Shown: positions 24,151-36,306 of the stretch, piece after piece
Numbering within the stretch: position 1 is the first letter of the stretch
Layout: each line of letters starts with the position of its first letter
Translations under genes and position numbers: made by a program
NCBI GenBank assembly: GCA_026874595.1
Contig: CM049312.1
Location: forward strand, 74,806,429-74,870,428
Direction of reading: 5' to 3'
Origin: Sipunculus nudus
Lineage: Eukaryota; Annelida; Sipuncula; Golfingiida; Sipunculidae
DNA: 64,000 nt
Notes under the pieces: generated by a model
Seen by the model: only the letters and a program-made list of their open reading frames with translations
Databases searched by the model: none
What the model was told of the DNA's origin: nothing

Positions 24151-24515
24151 TGGTCGATGTTGTCCACGATATGCGCCGATGTGAAATCGTTTTAACATCG
24201 GTAACCGCGTCGGAAGTGATCGGGAAATATCGGGTAAAATGCCGATGAAATCGAGATATAGACAAGATAGTGGAGGCATATGAAAATATTTTAACATGCT
24301 CAAAATTTGCATGATAGGACTTTTTTAAATATTGGTATAACGTCGGAACTCATCCTGATACTGCATCGGTAGACTTCGACGACCACGATGTTATCCCGAT
24401 GCTTGCCGATTTCTCCCGATGCTTCGAGATGTTAAGCTGATGCCTCCCGATATTTCCCATTCTGTCCCGATGTTGTCCAGTGTCACGATATGTAACCGAT
24501 GTTGTCGATCTCTCC
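24151..24515. repeat. CCGAT-rich imperfect inverted repeat
   Basis: The left half carries AACATCGGTAACC and ATCGGGAAATATCGGG. The right half carries CCCGATATTTCCCATTCTG, ACCGATGTTGTCGATC and several CCCGATG motifs, largely the reverse complement of the left. An AT-rich centre separates them. Looks like a non-autonomous element with subterminal repeats, but exact ends were not found. Confidence 0.5.
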
Positions 24516-24639
24516 AAGCCACGCCCATTTCCGGTTAAGTGTTTTTACCTCATCCGGGTAACATTTGATGAGGATCGGGACGTCACACCGGGCAAATCTG
24601 TTTAGCAATGGCTGCCGATGATGAAAAAACTTGTAAAAC

Positions 24640-25046
24640 TTGCATAACCGGGAAACCTGGTTAAACGGTCCAAATGACCGCAATTGCAAGTAAAAGGGCT
24701 TTGGGTCTCGAAGTAAGGTCGTTCACAAGGATCGAGTTCGGCTCTCGAATGGCATGGCTGGGTCTCCGCTGCTGGGATCGGTGGAGGGAATGCGGGTTGC
24801 TTCTGGCTTTGTGGCTGTGGATGCTGTACCTTTCTAACAAGGACAACGGCCCAGGAGAAACGATGGCGCCCTCTACGGCATCCTGCTTGGCTTGGCGTGG
24901 CACTGCGACTGTTGGCTCAGAGAACATGCTTAAGGAGCGCACAGGGCTGAGGTCTTGACCGCAGCAACCTGTAGCTGCTCGATGAGCGTATACTTCTTTT
25001 GGCTTGGTTTAGCAATGGCTTTGTGGGGGAAATGGGACCATGCAAC
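24640..25046. other. GC-rich island with open frames on both strands, unassigned
   Basis: Base composition is visibly more GC-rich than the neighbours. Frames of 94 codons (+, 24674-24958) and 93 codons (-, 24661-24942) overlap. On the minus strand a pyrimidine tract ending in AG at 25047-25048 (TTGCTTATTGTGTCAGTATAG) could be a 3' splice site, followed by 38 open codons to a stop at 24930-24932. No translation resembles a protein I recognise. It may be a decayed exon, a GC-rich repeat or a gene fragment. Confidence 0.25.
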
Positions 25047-25084
25047 CTATACTGACACAATAAGCAAAAAGGGAATAGAGATGG

Positions 25085-25467
25085 TTCTGGACTCGTACTT
25101 TTACTAGTATCCGGAGGTAAGGTCTCCAGGAGTTAGACAGAGTCGGTCTCGAGCCCGGTAGAATAAAACACTTTGTCACATACTTTGTACATGTGCGAAC
25201 TAATAAAAGGATAATATCAATTACGAGCTCTAGTTCTGAACTATCATAAAATTATACATGATAATCTCATATTACCATTTTCAATTCCTGTAATAAGAAG
25301 ATATTCATTGGATTCGGGCTACTTGCAATCGGGCACTAAATGACTCAGACTCGAAGAAGGTGGACTTTGACTCGAACTTCAAGGACTTGCACCTGAACTC
25401 GGACTAGAATGGCCTTGACACGGACTTGCACTCGGACTCGGATGGCGTGGACTCGACTACAGCACTG
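25085..25467 (-). mobile_element. GAGTCC-rich hAT-like element, 5'-truncated copy
   Basis: Reverse orientation. Ends at GACTACAGCACTG (25467) and shares TGTGCGAACTAATAA and AATTATACATGATAATCTCA with the other copies. The opposite CAGTG end is missing. Confidence 0.6.
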
Positions 25468-25691
25468 GTGCATTTGCTGATACAGTTACCTAAGAAATAC
25501 CATATTTAGGTCTAGGCATGACTTAATTTGCGGAAATTGCTCAAGGTCGTATTAAGGTTAAAACAAACATTAGATACACGCAAGTCACATGTCCACCACG
25601 GAAGGAAATGATATACTTTCTTAAGGAGTACTGTCATTCTAAAAAAAAATAATAAAATGTGATGATCATGCGAATTAACTTCTGGAAAATT

Positions 25692-25923
25692 CAGGGACCT
25701 GAAGAGTCGAATGGTAACATAGGCACTCTCCACTGGCGACCCGGGTTCGATACCCGGCGTGGCGACGAGAGTGAATGGTATAGTTGCCCGTCCAAGGCAC
25801 CTTCGGTTCCTCCGGTGTCTTTCACCTCTACATACTACATAACCTCAACATACGGGCCAGGACTAGTTCCTTGCAGTCGTTATTACAACTAGCTGTAAAG
25901 TCCATGTAAAATAGATAAGTTTA

Positions 25924-25970
<47 letters not shown>
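25692..25970 (+). mobile_element. tRNA-derived SINE with (TA)n tail, copy A
   Basis: A-box-like GTCGAATGGTAACATAGG near 25706 and B-box GGTTCGATACC at 25743-25753 give an internal RNA polymerase III promoter. The body then runs GTTGCCCGTCCAAGGCACC, and the tail TCCATGTAAAATAGATAAG leads into (TA)n at 25926-25970. Copies B and C share this order. No protein is encoded, and mobilisation would depend on a LINE elsewhere. Confidence 0.75.
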
Positions 25971-25973
<3 letters not shown>

Positions 25974-25979
25974 TCGAAG

Positions 25980-26457
25980 AAAAATTGTTCAGGGGAAAAT
26001 ACTTGGCCGATCCGGGATTCAAACCCATAACGGTGGCGCACAAGTCCGGCGTACCAACCGCTTCGCTAGCAAAGCAAGCTTCACTAGCGAGACAGTTCGG
26101 TCCGCTTTTATGTCACCCCGTAACACATCCCCTCTTAAGAGCGTTCTACTTTCAGAACAAGACTAATTATCCCAGGAGTCACACTTTGGTGAGCCTATTT
26201 TCCCTGGGCCACAAAGTTAACCGTCACACTGGACGAGCCCCCATTTGTTACGAAGACAAATTGCTCAGGGGAAAAACTTTGGACCGATCCCGGACGAGCC
26301 CCCATTTGTTACGAAGAAATATTGTTGAGGGGAAATACTGGGTCGATCTGGGATTCGAACCCATAACGGTGGCGCACAAGTCCGGCGTACCAACCGCTTC
26401 GCTAGCAAAGCATGCTTCACTAGCGAGACAGTACGGTCCGCTTTTATGTCTTCCCGT

Positions 26458-26460
<3 letters not shown>
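25980..26460 (-). mobile_element. cluster of reversed tRNA-like SINE heads
   Basis: Two near-identical blocks (25985-26130 and 26320-26460) contain, on the minus strand, CTAGCGAAGCGGTTGGTACG (A-box-like) and GGGTTCGAATCCCAGATCG or its GGGTTTGAATCCC variant (B-box). A partial third block lies at 26247-26292, and the string GGACGAGCCCCCATTTGTTA occurs twice, 61 bp apart. This is a second tRNA-derived family, distinct from SINE A. The long open frames over it run into (TA)n and are not genes. Confidence 0.7.

Positions 26461-26551
<91 letters not shown>
26461..26551. repeat. (TA)n microsatellite with TATG interruption
   Basis: About 90 bp of TA dinucleotides with a short GTATG interruption near 26508. 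Then CATGCATG and a TG run. Confidence 0.95.
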
Positions 26552-26553
<2 letters not shown>

Positions 26554-26716
26554 GCATGTGTGTGTGTGTGGCTATGAGAGTAGGTTGCAGTTGCCCGTCC
26601 AATGCCGGTGGTTTTCTCCGGGTTCTCCAGTTTCCCCCACCCCTTCAGACTACCGAACGCCATTATCTGATTCATGGAGAGTGCCTTGATTAGTACAATC
26701 CATGTTAAATAAATAA

Positions 26717-26780
<64 letters not shown>
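26552..26780 (+). mobile_element. SINE copy B, 5'-truncated, with (TA)n tail
   Basis: Begins inside the SINE body (GGCTATGAGAGTAGGTTGCA), continues GTTGCCCGTCCAATGCCGG, GGTTTTCTCCGGGTTCTCCA and TACAATCCATGTTAAATAAA, and ends in (TA)n 26719-26780. The tRNA head is missing. Confidence 0.7.
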
Positions 26781-26782
<2 letters not shown>

Positions 26783-27687
26783 CGGTTTTGATTAGTTAAG
26801 CACCGTAAGGTATACATGGTACTGGTTTTATAAAATGGAAATTCTAAGAATCGTCGCATTAGTTTTAAAGGTTTCTTATATGGATAAAAGACCTATTTTA
26901 CACCATCCAATATACAATCTTCAGCTGGAAATATATCACTATTATTTGATTTTTTCTGTTTCATAAAACCTAAAATATCACGAACCGTATAATTATTCAC
27001 AACCAGATTTCCCCGTCTGTGTAGGAATTTGGTTCATAAACAGGAATTATGGTACAGGGGATGGATCCTAAACCGCTCACCCCATCAAGCCATGGTCAGC
27101 ATATCCGTTGGTAATACCTTACTATGTCCATGACTAAGAGTTATGGGAATATCTGTGTATTGCGACACTATGTTCAACGACTTAGTACTTGCCATAAATC
27201 AGTCTATACCTCACCAGACGACAGACGCTAGACACCTTAATCTGCTTAGGGTTTCAGAACTCATTTTTAATTGTGCGTGGTGATTTGTTATATCCTGTAT
27301 AAAGTGAAGAAATGTGAAGTTGTTCAGGTTATATAGTGAAACCGAGGAGAAGAATTCATGTAGGGATATACCAAGGGCCTGTTTTCTAATGCTCAATAGA
27401 GTTTAGCTCAAATAGATAACCATGTATTACACATGTATGAATGTTAATTATAATCAATTTGATCAGTTTCGGAAGACTGGTTTTATAATATAACATTTCA
27501 TTATTTTATCCTATAGTTTATATTATAATACATATATTTTTTTTTCTTAGGTAAAATTTATACTGAATTGTTTTATATCTGGGGATGGAGATCAGGTCAT
27601 CCTTTGTATAGGCTGTCATGGTTAGACAGTTAAATACACTCATCACCACAATGCCGGTGTAAACTTAATAACATAGAAGCATATTAG
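26781..27687. other. non-coding stretch, nothing assigned
   Basis: AT-rich with no exon, SINE or shared repeat that I can see. Confidence 0.5.
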
Positions 27688-29690
27688 ACCAATAAGGCGA
27701 GAAATAGATAACAGATACATCCGACAATAACGCGAAAGCTAGATGACCGATACATCCGACAATACGGCGAGAGCTAGATGACCGATACGTCCGACAATAA
27801 TGCGAGAGCTATATGATCGATAAATCCGACAATAAGGCGAGAGCAAGATGACCGATACATCCGACAATAAGGCGAGAGCAAGATGACCGATTCATCCGAC
27901 AATAAGGCGAGAGCTAGATGACCGATACATCCGACAATAAGGGAAGAGCTATATGACCGATACATCCGACAGTAAGGCGAGCAAAAGATGACTGATACAT
28001 CCGACAATAAGGCGAGAGCAAGATGACCGATACACCCGACAATAAGGCGAGAGCAAGATGACCGATACATCCGACAATAAGGCGAGAGCAAGATGACCAA
28101 TTCATCCGACAATAAGGCGAGAGCTAGATGACCGATACATCCGACAATAAGGGAAGAGCTATATGACCGATACATCCGACAGTAAGGCGAGAGCAAGATG
28201 ACCGATACATCCGACAATAAGGCGAGAGCAAGATGACCGATACATCCGACAATAAGGCGAGAGCTATATGACCGATACACCCGACAATAAGGCGAGAGCG
28301 TGATGACCGATACATCCGACAATAAGGCGAGAGCGTGATGACCGATACATCCGACAGTAAGGCGACAGCGTGATGACCGATACATCCGACAATAAGGCGA
28401 GAGCGTGATGACCGATACATCCGACAATAAGGGAAGAGCTAGATGACCGATACATCTGACAATAAGGGAAGAGCTAGATGACCGATACATCTGACAAAAT
28501 GGGAAGAGTAAGATGACCGATACATCTGACTATAAGGCGAGAGCAAGATGACCGATACATCCGACAACAAGGCGAGAGCAAGATGACCGATACATCCGAC
28601 AATAAGGCGAGAGCTATATGACCGATACATCCGACAATAAGGCGAGAGCGTGATGACCGATACATCCGACAACAAGGCGAGAGCAAGATGACCGATACAT
28701 CCGACAATAAGGCGAGAGCAAGATGACCGATACATCCGACAACAAGGCGAGAGCGTGATGACCGATACATCCGACAACAAGGCGAGAGCGTGATGACCGA
28801 TACATCCGACAAGAAGGCGAGAGCGTGATGACCGATACATCCGACAATAAGGCGAGAGCTATATGACCGATACATCCGACAAGAAGGCGAGAGCGTGATG
28901 ACCGATACATCCGACAATAAGGCGAGAGCTATATGACCGATACATCCGACAATAAGGCGAGAGCTATATGACCGATACGTCCGACAATAAGGCGAGAGCG
29001 TGATGACCGATACATCCGACAATAAGGGAAGAGCTAGATGACCGATACATCTGACAATAAGGGAAGAGCTAGATGACCGATACATCTGACAAAATGGGAA
29101 GAGTAAGATGACCGATACATCTGACTATAAGGCGAGAGCAAGATGACCGATACATCCGACAACAAGGCGAGAGCAAGATGACCGATACATCCGACAATAA
29201 GGCGAGAGCTATATGACCGATACATCCGACAATAAGGCGAGAGCGTGATGACCGATACATCCGACAACAAGGCGAGAGCAAGATGACCGTTACATCCGAC
29301 AATAAGGCGAGAGCAAGATGACCGATACATCCGACAACAAGGCGAGAGCGTGATGACCGATACATCCGACAACAAGGCGAGAGCGTGATGACCGATACAT
29401 CCGACAAGAAGGCGAGAGCGTGATGGCCGATACATCCGACAAGAAGGCGAGAGCTATATGACCGATACATCCGACAATAAGGCGAGAGCTATATGACCGA
29501 TACATCCGACAATAAGGCGAGAGCTATATGACCGATACATCCGACAATAAGGCGAGAGCTATATGACCGATACGTCCGACAATAAGGCGAGGGCAAGATG
29601 ACCGATACATCCGACAACAAGGCAATAGCGTGATGACCGATACATCCGACAATAAGGCGAGAACAAGATGACTGATACATTAGACAAATG
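27688..29690. repeat. 35-bp minisatellite, about 57 units, with higher-order duplications
   Basis: The unit is GATGACCGATACATCCGACA followed by ATAAGGCGAGAGCAA (35 bp), repeated for about 2.0 kb. Units vary at a few positions: AGCAAGATG/AGCGTGATG/AGCTAGATG/AGCTATATG, GGCGAG/GGGAAG and CAATAAG/CAACAAG/CAAGAAG/CAGTAAG. A block of about 410 bp starting at 28431 recurs at 29026 (offset 595 = 17 units) with about two differences, and a smaller block at about 27890 recurs 210 bp later (6 units). All three minus-strand frames stay open, so 35-residue periodic frames of up to 238 codons exist. I regard these as incidental. Confidence 0.97.
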
Positions 29691-29990
29691 ACTCTCTCGT
29701 GTTTATACCGAAGCCAATTGTGTTATGTTATATTGTCAGATATTCGTTGACATGGCAAATAATTACATGTTTTTCTCGTACGACTAAATCGTCGGTAACA
29801 TGCATCCGGCTTTTTTAGGCTGATGTTCACATGTATGGGATGTTGGATAGATACTTTAATGCATGTGCGCATGCATGGTAACTTTGGAAAACATTGTGTC
29901 AGGACTCTTGATGGCCCAGAGAGATATATGGCAGTCACATTCGTATACTAAGGATTTGTCAAGATCCCAAAATTAAGTGAGTTTTATCTC

Positions 29991-30006
29991 CTCTCTCTCT
30001 CTTTCA

Positions 30007-30043
<37 letters not shown>

Positions 30044-30047
30044 GATA

Positions 30048-30106
<59 letters not shown>
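29991..30106. repeat. (CT)n followed by (TA)n microsatellite
   Basis: CT dinucleotides 29991-30041, a short link CCAGATAAGTTTA that resembles the SINE A tail, then TA dinucleotides 30051-30106. Confidence 0.95.
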
Positions 30107-30109
<3 letters not shown>

Positions 30110-30169
30110 GAAAATAGTTTGATAAAACTACATATATATGAAGCACGTAATTCCAGTTTAGGTATATAA

Positions 30170-30506
30170 GGCCAAAAAAAATAAAAGGTATGGTTCTCAG
30201 GCACCGCCCGCATCAATTTTAAACCCCCGCATCAAAACTTTTTATTTTGATTTTCAATAAAAACTTTCCAATTTTGAGCTGCTGCCGCTCCAACATTTCT
30301 TTCAAGAAGATAAAACCATACAATTTTCTTTGTTATGTAGTGCTTTTACTTGTTTAGAAAAATAAAACTGTTATTTTCATGCTTTTCCCTTATCATTTGA
30401 CATTTTTATCGAAACATACCAAAAAAATTTAAAATAAAAAAAGCGCCCGCCCGCATTGATTTCTGAAAAAAGTGCCTGAGAACCATACCTTTTTTTTATT
30501 TTGGCC
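30170..30506. mobile_element. PIF/Harbinger-like MITE with TAA target duplication
   Basis: 337 bp. Terminal inverted repeats of about 35 bp start GGCCAAAAAAAATAAAAGGT on the left and mirror at the right end (ATTTTGGCC), including the GTATGGTTCTCAGGCAC segment. TAA flanks both sides (30167-30169 and 30507-30509). GGCC-type ends with a 3-bp TWA duplication are typical of Harbinger-derived MITEs. No transposase. Confidence 0.85.
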
Positions 30507-30509
30507 TAA

Positions 30510-31507
30510 CATCAATATTGTAACGACATCGGATTTAGCATTGTCTGCAGTGGAGTGATCCCCTTCTTCCCCCCCCCCCCCCCCAAACGTGACAGCTGGC
30601 TTATGCTGCTAGTGCATTCTCAGATCGTCCATTTCCTCTAATTCCGGCGTAATGCCCAACCTTACAAAACTTAATCAGATACCGATGAAACTATGTACCC
30701 TATCAGTAAAGGATTTTCCGGTGAAACACATGGCGCGGCGGTCAGAGCGTTCATAATGTACTAAGGCGCTACATAAGTACACTGTTATAGTAGGCTTTTT
30801 CATTAACGTAATGGCCGACATGATGGATGAATCTGAACGCTAATAACTGTGAACAAATATTAGCCCTGCAATTGAGGGAGTTGGGCTAAATAGCCAGAAC
30901 ATGGCGTCGAATTAGACTCCTATACGTGCGGGTCACGTGACCCCTCTCTCAGCTATCCCACCCTCCATTTAACGCTACGTTAGTTCTTGTTTAATTGCCT
31001 TCGACTGTGTAAGTACTAAAATGTAAATCTAATTTATATAATTTTGGTTTTGTTTTATTACGTAAATATTCAATCTTATGTTCCATAATGTTTCATTTAA
31101 AATTAATTTTTAATCCAGAAACGTGCTTTGCTCTTCCATGCTCATTGCGTTTACGAAATCTCACCACCATTAAGATCGTAAAACAAATTTCATGCCCCAA
31201 AGCTTTTAACAAAATGAAAACATCCGAAACTCAAAAGCATTCCTTTGGCCTATTCTCCCATTTGTTGCCTTGATGACTTCCACTTTAATGATGGATTCCG
31301 CAGAACCTGTCATAGGTTAAAAGAATTTAGAAACTATTTACAAATGTGCAGTTGTCTAAATATGTCATGATTCTGATATACGATGACATACAAAGAAACA
31401 GATTCTTTAAGAAACTGTTATCGCCTTGGAGTAAATCTTAATCAGTGATGTAATTTTACACCAGCAAATAAGCAGTTAAGAAAGCTGCCAAAACGAATTT
31501 TTAACGT
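30510..31507. other. non-coding stretch, nothing assigned
   Basis: C run near 30570-30584; otherwise unremarkable. The open frame 31088-31273 is unassignable. Confidence 0.5.
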
Positions 31508-32164
31508 AGATTTGATAAAAGTACGCATTGCGCTAAGGTTCGTTAGGAGTCCACTGAAAATACCGTCATTTTTGTTGTTTTTTTTTTTATTTTGCTTTAT
31601 GTTACTCCAAAATGTCTTTCTCTATAATTGATAAAGGAAATAATATAGAAGCGTCATGAAATCTGCCGTATTGATTGAAACAGTATTTTTCAATCCAAAA
31701 TTGTTGCAAATCCCATAGGTTGGTGGTAGATTTGATAAAAGTACGCATTGCGCTAAGGTTCGTTAGGAGTCCACTGAAAATACCGTCATTTTTGTTGTTT
31801 TTTTTTTATTTTGCTTTATGTTACTCCAAAATGTCTTTCTCTATAATTGATAAAAGAAATAATATAGAAGCGTCATGAAATCTGCCGTATTGATTGAAAC
31901 AGTATTTTTCAATCCAAAATTGTTGCAAATCCCATAGGTTGGTGGCAGATTTGATAAAAGTACGCATTGCGCTAAGGTTCGTTAGGAGTCCACTGAAAAT
32001 ACCGTCATTGTTGTTGTTTTTTTTTTATTTTGCTTTATGTTACTCCAAAATGTCTTTCTCTATAATTGATAAAAGAAATAATATAGAAGCGTCATGAAAT
32101 CTGCCGTATTGATTGAAACAGTATTTTTCAATCCAAAATTGTTGCAAATCCCATAGGTTGGTGG
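31508..32164. repeat. tandem triplication of a 219-bp unit
   Basis: Units 31508-31727, 31728-31946 and 31947-32164 begin AGATTTGATAAAAGTACGCA and end near CCCATAGGTTGGTGG. They differ at only a handful of bases and in T-run length. Two identical-looking 67-codon frames (31675-31878 and 31894-32097) arise from the repetition and are probably not genes. Confidence 0.97.
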
Positions 32165-35067
32165 GTGGATGTTATTTGCCATTTTGATAGCAATTATTTT
32201 ACTTGAGAATCCATTATATATGCATTACGTCATAGAACCTGTCTGGTTTGGTTTTTGGCTTTGAACCATTTTCTCGCCTTAGCATTCACATTGGAAGCAA
32301 GTGACCATTGTCATCACAAACGTTCAGTAAGAACGTGTTATCAAAACGTGCGTATTCACACTTCATTTGGTTGAAACATTATAATTCTGATATAAATACC
32401 CGCTTTCTGAAGCAAAAATTCTCACGTCGAGAAGGAACCAGATATCTTTAAGGCTTAATTAACTGTGATAATCAATGTGTCTCACTTAAACATAAACAAA
32501 ATTAATTGAAATAGATACTAAATGGATCTCGTCCTTTTACATGTGCTTCATTATTTACCATGATTTTACACTAAATCTTTCCTTTTTAGTGTCAGTGTTT
32601 GAAAATCAGCCTTTTTTTAATTCTACTGCAAAAATAAACAGAAGAAAGAAAAAGGAAATAAAAATGTAATCCGTTGTTTTGCACTTTGGGGGGAACTAAT
32701 AAAGTCAACCCACAAAATAATCTGACCAAAATATTGATATAATAAAAATAAAATGATAAACCAATATAAGCCTCCTATTAATGCGACGGTTGAAGTTCAC
32801 GAACACATTATATCTGGAAGGACAACCCCTCCTGGCACAGATTTGAATTTAACATAGTTTTACCCAAGGTGCACGCGTTTACATTAGAGGGTTAATGTTT
32901 TATTGCATCTTTACTTTCCGTTCTTAACAAAGCCGCTCTAAACCCCCTCGTAAAAAGTCACCGTTACAATCGGAGCACTTAGCTACACTCCGTCTGTAAG
33001 TGAGACTGAGACATACGAATAGTTATCTGCTGTCTTTTTATTTTTGACTGAAAGGATGCATTTCATCCCTGTGCTACGTTTCTGGGGGAGAAATGGTTTA
33101 TCTTGATGGTGATGTCATTTCTGTTATTTGTATCCTGGAAACGGAAAGGTTAATCGTGTTTCTCTGAACATAAAAGACCACGCTCGAATGTGTGGTGATG
33201 GAATTATAGAACCACAATGAAACAACTGTCATTAGGATCGGCTATGGCGTGTACGACCTTGGGAATACGGTGACGGTCAAACATATATATCAGGTGCAAA
33301 TTTGCGACCTAGAACTATATTGTGCCCAAATATCAGCTATTAAAAATCAGCCATATTAAAGATCTAACGCAAACAGAAAAATAAGAAAAGTAAGTAAAGA
33401 ATTTAAAGTGAACCTTAAGGAATCGTCATTTCCGACAACCCCTTTACCTAGATCCGATCCGAGTTTTCCGGACATGCTTGGCATCGAATACGGATTTTGT
33501 TCTGGAATATCACTTAAATGTCCGGATCTGAACACCCCCATGGGAATGCACCGTATGGATTTTAATCTACATATGTAAAGCTAAACAAATGTGTTTAAAA
33601 ATAATGTAATATAAATATCATATTTTATAAATATCAGAGTGAACAGGTGATTAATGGCCTTCTCATGAGTATACATGAACTGGGGGTATTTCCCGTCTAG
33701 ACCACTGTGCTTGACAGGTTTATATTGATATCACCGAATTCCAGGAAAAAAGAACCCCTAAATTACCGGCGGCAGGCGTTTTATGTGACACATGTCAACG
33801 GGGTGTCTAGTTCAAATTCCAGTATCCAGATCACTCCGGGTAACTAAGACATCCGACTTGCATGGGGAGGCAGCAGTAAATAAATTTCCCTTGAAACGTT
33901 TTGTTTGCGGTCCTGGTGAGAGGCATACGAGTTGTATTCTCAACAGCTCGATCACGGAATTAATAGAATAGTAGGGCTCTCACCAATCTGCTTAATGTCC
34001 AGACTGGATTGTCCTCGTTTGAGAGGGATCGTTTATAGGACTTCGGACCTATTGATACCAGGCCAAGCCATCCCCGTACAGCCCAAGAACCCGCACATCA
34101 ATTTGGACCGCGGGGACCATGCCTCATACATATTCCTCTCGCTGACTTTAAGTCTAAACTCCGGCCGGGTCTCACTCAGGTCAGTTCCTCACAGACTCGA
34201 GTGATCGCCAAGTTTAACCAAAACCGTATGCAAATGGGTGCAACGCCATAGCGTCTAATTAAAGATGACCCGCCGTTTTAAAGTTTGTCCCCAGATAGCT
34301 GCCATTTGCAAACACTGATGATGGTCTAACTCTCCGCGGATAACCTGAAGCGATGAACCGGTCTGTGCCTGTCACCGCTAAGAGCAACTTCCGGATTTAA
34401 TTGGCACTCTTGATGCATGTACGAAGTATCTGCATCAAAAAAAGAAATTTATAAAATGAAAGTGTAACGACTCTTAATGAACCTTTGCACCTCCTATGTG
34501 TTCCGTATTTGATTCAGTCTCACACTAATTATCACAACACTTTCATGTTATTCTTCTTAATACTCACTGTACATGTACCGTTTTTACTGACTTCCAAAGT
34601 CTTGTTCTTTAATACGAGGGGTGGGGGGTTGGGTTACATACCCTGAATGCTCTCTGTCTGAGCGATAACCAGGCTTTTACGAAATTAGGAAGGGGTGATC
34701 CTTGGCGAGGGGCAGCAACAGAGACAGACCAACTGAACAAAAAGTTTATTACATAACTTACACTAGTTCCAAAGCCTGCTAAAATTCATTTCACAGCAGA
34801 CTGCTGCGTCTTGCGAATAAAATGCCTTGGTTTGAACCCCCTCAGGTGCCTTAAATGCAACTTGGTGCAGGAAATTCCGGTAAAACATAAAAGAGTCGCT
34901 CCAGCGTGGTCTCGACGGGATATAACATTAAAACACATACATATGGCTGAAAATTAACATGTTATTCTGATCGTATGGTTAACTGAAATAAACACAAACA
35001 ATCAATGTCACCATCAGGCCACGTACATACATCAGTATTCATCGGTGATCTGGTGAACGAACTTCCA
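32165..35067. other. non-coding stretch, nothing assigned
   Basis: About 2.9 kb with no exon or shared repeat recognised. Open frames at 33356-33541 and 33932-34204 have no identifiable domain. Confidence 0.5.
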
Positions 35068-35325
35068 GGGGCGTCAATAGGGGGGGGGGTTATATGTTTC
35101 ACCCTTCTTTTAGCAAGGGGGGGGTTGGTCAATGTAATCATCTCCCTGCTATTCAGAGAATAAAATTTATATACTTTAAATGAAATATATTAATAATTAT
35201 AATTATAGATATCCAAATCTGGTTTAGAATAAACCTATGCTGGAAACATAATACGAGATTTTGTGAAACCATATACTTAATTGTAATATATTTAAATGTG
35301 TCACACAGACAATTATATATATATG

Positions 35326-35356
<31 letters not shown>

Positions 35357-35400
35357 ATATATAAAGCTGTTCCAAACTTTAATTACCCTCCCTCGGCTGT
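35068..35400 (+). mobile_element. GGGGCGTCAAT-end element (M3 family), copy 3, right-truncated
   Basis: Left end GGGGCGTCAATAGG plus a G run. Interior CCCTGCTATTCAGAGAATAA and CTGGTTTAGAATAAACC match copies 1 and 2. A (TA)n block lies at 35313-35363. The right part retains AACTTTAATTACCC in inverse of the left subterminal sequence, but the terminal repeat is not visible. Confidence 0.55.

Positions 35401-36304
<904 letters not shown>

Positions 36305-36306
<2 letters not shown>

Noticed and set aside
25729-25780. Possible tRNA gene (GGTTCGATACC B-box)
   Set aside because: The acceptor and anticodon stems do not close into a proper cloverleaf, and the sequence continues into a SINE body and TA tail shared with other copies.
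25985-26689. 234-codon plus-strand open frame
   Set aside because: It spans reversed SINE heads, two (TA)n tracts and a truncated SINE. The middle is a Tyr-Ile repeat from TA dinucleotides, so it is not a gene.
27774-28490. 238-codon minus-strand repetitive frame
   Set aside because: Produced by a stop-free 35-bp minisatellite unit. All three frames are equally open and there is no splice or promoter context.
27688-29690. CRISPR-like array
   Set aside because: Units are contiguous 35-bp tandem repeats with no unique spacers, and the context is eukaryotic.
31675-32097. Two near-identical 67-codon frames suggesting a duplicated gene
   Set aside because: They are by-products of the 219-bp tandem triplication. 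Each begins in one unit and ends in the next, with no gene-like context.
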